Made by a program: the position numbers and the translations under genes. The notes under the pieces were generated by a model. It was given only the letters and a program-made list of their open reading frames with translations, was not told the origin of the DNA and did not search any database. From contig CACXEL010000003.1 of NCBI GenBank assembly GCA_902766655.1, forward strand, positions 1 through 8,505: a DNA stretch of 8,505 nt, read 5' to 3'. Within the stretch, counting starts at the first letter, position 1, and each line of letters begins with the position of its first letter. Below, piece after piece: positions 6,585 through 8,505 of the stretch. Origin of the DNA: an uncultured Lachnospiraceae bacterium (GTDB lineage: Bacteria > Bacillota > Clostridia > Lachnospirales > Lachnospiraceae).

Positions 6585-6816
6585 TCATAAACAACCTGTC
6601 GGAACTGACCAACTGCCCGCTCTGCGGGCGCCACTGTCCCATTGACAGCCCTTCCTGCGGCAGAGGGCGGGCGCTGGTCGCCCAACTCTCCGAAGGAAAA
6701 CCTTTCGATTCAGACGCCGTCGGGCATCGACCGTCTGAAGCCCCTTGTGAAAGCGGGCACTCCCATCATCGCCACAGACATGCCAACGAAAACGGGCACC
6801 ATCCCCACAGGCATTG
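6581..6816 (+). pseudogene. Broken small cysteine-rich gene: frameshifted and truncated at a palindromic element
   Basis: It starts with ATG overlapping the kinase stop, with AGGAGG 4 bases before it, so initiation signals are excellent. The first 40 or so residues look like a real protein, with NCPLCGRHCPIDSPSCGRG (about residues 11-29) bearing four cysteines, a possible metal-binding N-terminus. I have a vague, unverified impression of similar N-termini on small clostridial HTH regulators. From about base 6705 this frame turns into an implausible His/Glu-rich tail (several HH and HRH clusters) ending at 6815-6817. The other frame, +1, reads plausibly from about 6711 to 6816 (SGIDRLKPLVKAGTPIIATD and onward) with GC-rich third positions like its neighbours. 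This implies a frameshift or small indel near 6690-6715. Coding character then stops where the 33-bp inverted repeat begins. The original function is not recognised. Confidence 0.6.
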
Positions 6817-6894
6817 AAAATCAGAATCAGGGATGTCCCCTGTCAGGTTTCTATTTCAGAGAACCTGACAGGGGACATCCCTGATTCTGATTTT
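6817..6894. repeat. Perfect 33-bp inverted repeat, dispersed palindromic element and probable terminator
   Basis: Left arm 6817-6849 and right arm 6862-6894 are exact reverse complements over all 33 bases, with a 12-base loop (6850-6861). The arms contain CAGGGATGTCCCCTGTCAGG, so the right arm carries CCTGACAGGGGACATCCCTG. Motifs of the CAGGGAC/GTCCCTG type recur as REP- or MITE-like palindromes in many clostridial and other genomes, some mobilised by IS200-like (RAYT) transposases; no transposase is present here. The right arm ends in TTTTT and the left begins with AAAA, so the RNA hairpin has a U-tract on both strands and could terminate transcription in both directions. This would insulate the kinase operon from the lipoprotein gene. 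It abuts the broken gene upstream, consistent with insertion. Confidence 0.85.
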
Positions 6895-6929
6895 TACACA
6901 AACTTAAGCAATATGTAAGGATTTCTTCC

Positions 6930-6958
6930 TTGTTTTTGCATCCCTGCAGAACTATAAT
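6930..6958 (+). promoter_or_regulatory. Promoter of the lipoprotein gene
   Basis: TTGTTT (6930-6935), 17-base spacer, consensus -10 TATAAT (6953-6958), in an AT-rich stretch just after the palindrome. The predicted start near 6965 lies at or past the upstream in-frame ATG at 6964, which supports translation from 6994 instead. Confidence 0.65.
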
Positions 6959-6993
6959 CCCTCATGCATCAGAAAACTGCACAGGAGGAAAAC

Positions 6994-8463
6994 ATGACGA
7001 ATAAAGCACTTGCATCACTCATCGCCATGGCTCTCGTGTTTTCGATGGCCGCCTGCGGAAAGACCGCTCCGGCAGAAAACACCGCCGCCGATGCCACATC
7101 TGAGGCCGCAGAGCCCCAGGTGACCGAGGAAATCACACCCGAGGCCGCCGAGGAGATCACACCCGAAGCCACGGAGGAAGCTCCCGCTGAAAATGACACC
7201 CAGAACCCCGTCATGAACTACGTCGGCGTCTACAGCAACGAGTACAGCACCGAAGCGATGGTCGAAGCCGGGGAGGGAGATACCGCAAAGATCACCGTCA
7301 CCTACGCCGGCAGCCCCTGGTTCCACAACCAGACGGTCATGAGCGGACATTTTGACGCCGGGACCCAGACCATGGAATTCACCGACGCCGCCCTCACGGA
7401 GTACACCTACGCCAGCGACGGCAGTGTGAAGGAAGAGACCGTCGCCTACACGGACGGCACCGGCAAGGCAGTCTTCGACGCGGAGAAGCAGACCCTGACC
7501 ATCACCCATCATTTCGAATCCGGCGACAGCGAGGAGGTATTCGCCTGGGGACCGTCCTCTGACATGAAGACAGTCTCCGATCCGGACCACTACAACGGCG
7601 TCACAGCCATGGACAAGTTCGACGTGGAGACCGTGGTGGGCTTCAACGTCCGCACCGCTTACCTCAGCGAGAACTGGTATGCCCTGGCGGACATGATCTG
7701 GTACCCCATCACCATAGGCGGCACCGAGCTCCATGACAGCGAAGAATTCCTCGGCTACATGGTCGACAAGACAGTCCACGAGAGCGACTGGGAAGCCATG
7801 AACGAGGAGGATTACCTCGACATGTTCGTGAACGGCGAGGGCATCTGCATGGGCAGCGGCCAGGTCTGGCTGAACGACCCGGGCTACATGACGGATGCGG
7901 AGCCGGAGCTCAAGATCATCGCCATCAGCGGCATCGTGAGCCGCAATCCGGAGGCAGCTGATGCCGGTCAGGAGACCGAAGCTGATGCCGAAAAGACCGA
8001 CGCTGACGCCGAAAAGACTGACTCCGACGCCCAGAGCACTGACACAGGATCCGACTCCGGCGAAGAAGTCGAAGTGAACTCCGAGCGCGACTTCTACGCC
8101 ACCCCGTCCGTGACCATCTACGACAAGTACGGCGAGGCCAGCAAGATCTACGAGAGCTCTGACGGTTACTGGCGCGAAGAGGACGGCACCGCCTACGAGC
8201 GGATCGAGCGGAAAGTCTGGCAGCTGAAGGACAGCGACGAAATCTTCAAGATCTACGTCTGGGAAGAGGGCGAGGAGCTGACGGAAGAGCTCGATCTCTA
8301 CTCCTATCCTTCCGTCACGGTCTACGACGACGACTATAACGCCTACAAGCTCTACGAGGGCGCTGACGGCTACTGGCACGAAGAGAACGGAACCGCCTAC
8401 GAGCGGATCAAAACCGATGAGTTCCAGAAGAAGGACAGCGACACGATCCTTTATCTGCGCTAA
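6994..8463 (+). CDS. Multidomain surface lipoprotein with C-terminal tandem repeats
   Basis: A 489-residue predicted lipoprotein anchored to the outer face of the membrane. Residues 1-20 (MTNKALASLIAMALVFSMAA) are a signal peptide ending in a lipobox with Cys21 as lipidation site. Residues 22-72 are a Glu/Thr/Ala-rich tether containing two EEITPEA units. About 73-187 is a beta-rich domain (YVGVYSNEY, ITVTYAGSPWFHNQ, MSGHFDAGTQTMEF). About 205-316 resembles a SnoaL/NTF2-like domain (NVRTAYLSENWYALADMIWY then PITIGGTELHD, and GICMGSGQVWL, PELKIIAISGI). A second tether (317-366) holds three DAEKTD-like heptads. Two repeats, 367-421 and 435-489, share PSVT-YD, DGYW-EE-GTAYERI and KDSD. AGGAGG lies 5 bases before the ATG at 6994. 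The gene has its own promoter and no obvious partner. The domain types are judged by eye, and the function (ligand binding, envelope sensing or scaffold) is unknown. Confidence 0.88.
   Translation: MTNKALASLIAMALVFSMAACGKTAPAENTAADATSEAAEPQVTEEITPEAAEEITPEATEEAPAENDTQNPVMNYVGVYSNEYSTEAMVEAGEGDTAKITVTYAGSPWFHNQTVMSGHFDAGTQTMEFTDAALTEYTYASDGSVKEETVAYTDGTGKAVFDAEKQTLTITHHFESGDSEEVFAWGPSSDMKTVSDPDHYNGVTAMDKFDVETVVGFNVRTAYLSENWYALADMIWYPITIGGTELHDSEEFLGYMVDKTVHESDWEAMNEEDYLDMFVNGEGICMGSGQVWLNDPGYMTDAEPELKIIAISGIVSRNPEAADAGQETEADAEKTDADAEKTDSDAQSTDTGSDSGEEVEVNSERDFYATPSVTIYDKYGEASKIYESSDGYWREEDGTAYERIERKVWQLKDSDEIFKIYVWEEGEELTEELDLYSYPSVTVYDDDYNAYKLYEGADGYWHEENGTAYERIKTDEFQKKDSDTILYLR
7126..7170 (+). 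repeat. Two 21-bp direct repeats in the lipoprotein tether
   Basis: 7126-7146 and 7150-7170 both encode Glu-Glu-Ile-Thr-Pro-Glu-Ala and differ at 2 of 21 bases, both silent. They are separated by one Ala codon, giving a 24-base period. Such in-frame repeats can vary in number by slippage and would change tether length without breaking the frame. Confidence 0.75.
7981..8043 (+). repeat. Three 21-bp direct repeats in the second tether
   Basis: 7981-8001, 8002-8022 and 8023-8043 encode ADAEKTD, ADAEKTD and SDAQSTD. The first two units differ by only two silent changes; the third is diverged. The acidic, Thr/Ser-rich linker separates the SnoaL-like domain from the C-terminal repeats and, like the first tether, could expand or contract in frame. 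Confidence 0.75.
8092..8460 (+). repeat. Two 55-residue tandem domain repeats at the lipoprotein C-terminus
   Basis: Units at 8092-8256 (residues 367-421) and 8296-8460 (residues 435-489) lie 204 bases apart, with a 13-residue acidic spacer between. By hand alignment about 30 of 55 residues are identical. The core 8161-8205 versus 8365-8409 matches at 41 of 45 bases, so the central part was duplicated recently or is kept similar by gene conversion, while the flanks have diverged. Each unit is rich in Tyr, Trp, Asp and Glu. Confidence 0.8.
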
Positions 8464-8487
8464 ATAAAACAGAAAACAGAAATAAAC

Positions 8488-8505
8488 CAGGGACGGGTCC
8501 TTATC
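8488..8505. repeat. Possible start of a second palindromic element, cut by the window edge
   Basis: The last bases, CAGGGACGGGTCCTTATC, begin 24 bases after the lipoprotein stop in an A-rich stretch. CAGGGA followed by a GTCC block echoes the arm of the 6817-6894 palindrome (CAGGGATGTCCCC). The matching arm would lie beyond the window, so the call rests on motif resemblance. If complete, it would serve as the lipoprotein gene's terminator; no other terminator is seen after the stop. Confidence 0.35.

Noticed and set aside
7015..8379. 454-residue open frame antisense to the lipoprotein gene
   Set aside because: Valine/aspartate-rich pattern is the mirror of GC-rich codons on the other strand. 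The forward gene has a lipobox, RBS, promoter and domain structure.

Overview
The window looks like a stretch of chromosome from a GC-rich, anaerobic Gram-positive bacterium of the Clostridia, most likely a Lachnospiraceae-type gut commensal. The reasons are strong AGGAGG-type ribosome binding sites before nearly every gene, a sugar/glycoside-type GPH symporter, a cytidylate kinase-like gene of the kind common in Firmicutes, and a Glu/Thr-rich lipoprotein with several extracellular domains. The taxonomic call is inference. No rRNA, tRNA, CRISPR array, transposase or phage gene was seen.

Left part (1-2123): two minus-strand genes form an operon. The promoter-proximal gene encodes a metal-dependent C-C hydrolase of the phloretin hydrolase / 2,4-diacetylphloroglucinol hydrolase (PhlG) family. 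31 bases after it comes a GPH-family (MelB-like) symporter whose C-terminus is cut off by the window edge. A LysR-type regulator is read divergently (2124-3011). The regulator and hydrolase promoters overlap at their -35 boxes, on a perfect 13-bp dyad. The natural reading is a substrate-responsive unit: the symporter imports a plant aromatic or its glycoside, the hydrolase removes an acyl group from the aromatic ring, and the LysR protein controls both.

Middle (3146-5801): a promoter precedes a MATE-family multidrug/sodium exporter, followed after 4 bases by a large alpha/beta hydrolase with a GHSGG nucleophile elbow. They are almost certainly one transcript. A link to handling the same or related aromatic compounds is possible but unproven.

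Right part (5802-8505): a 129-bp gap with several GCCGGC-based hairpins leads into a cytidylate kinase-like gene. That gene overlaps by ATGA a short gene that appears frame-shifted and truncated. The broken gene ends at a perfect 33-bp inverted repeat (6817-6894), which looks like a small dispersed palindromic element and may also terminate transcription. A clear promoter then drives a 489-residue lipoprotein with two low-complexity linkers and two nearly identical C-terminal repeats. The last 20 or so bases resemble the start of a second palindromic element of the same family.

Most other long open frames are antisense shadows produced by GC-rich codon use.
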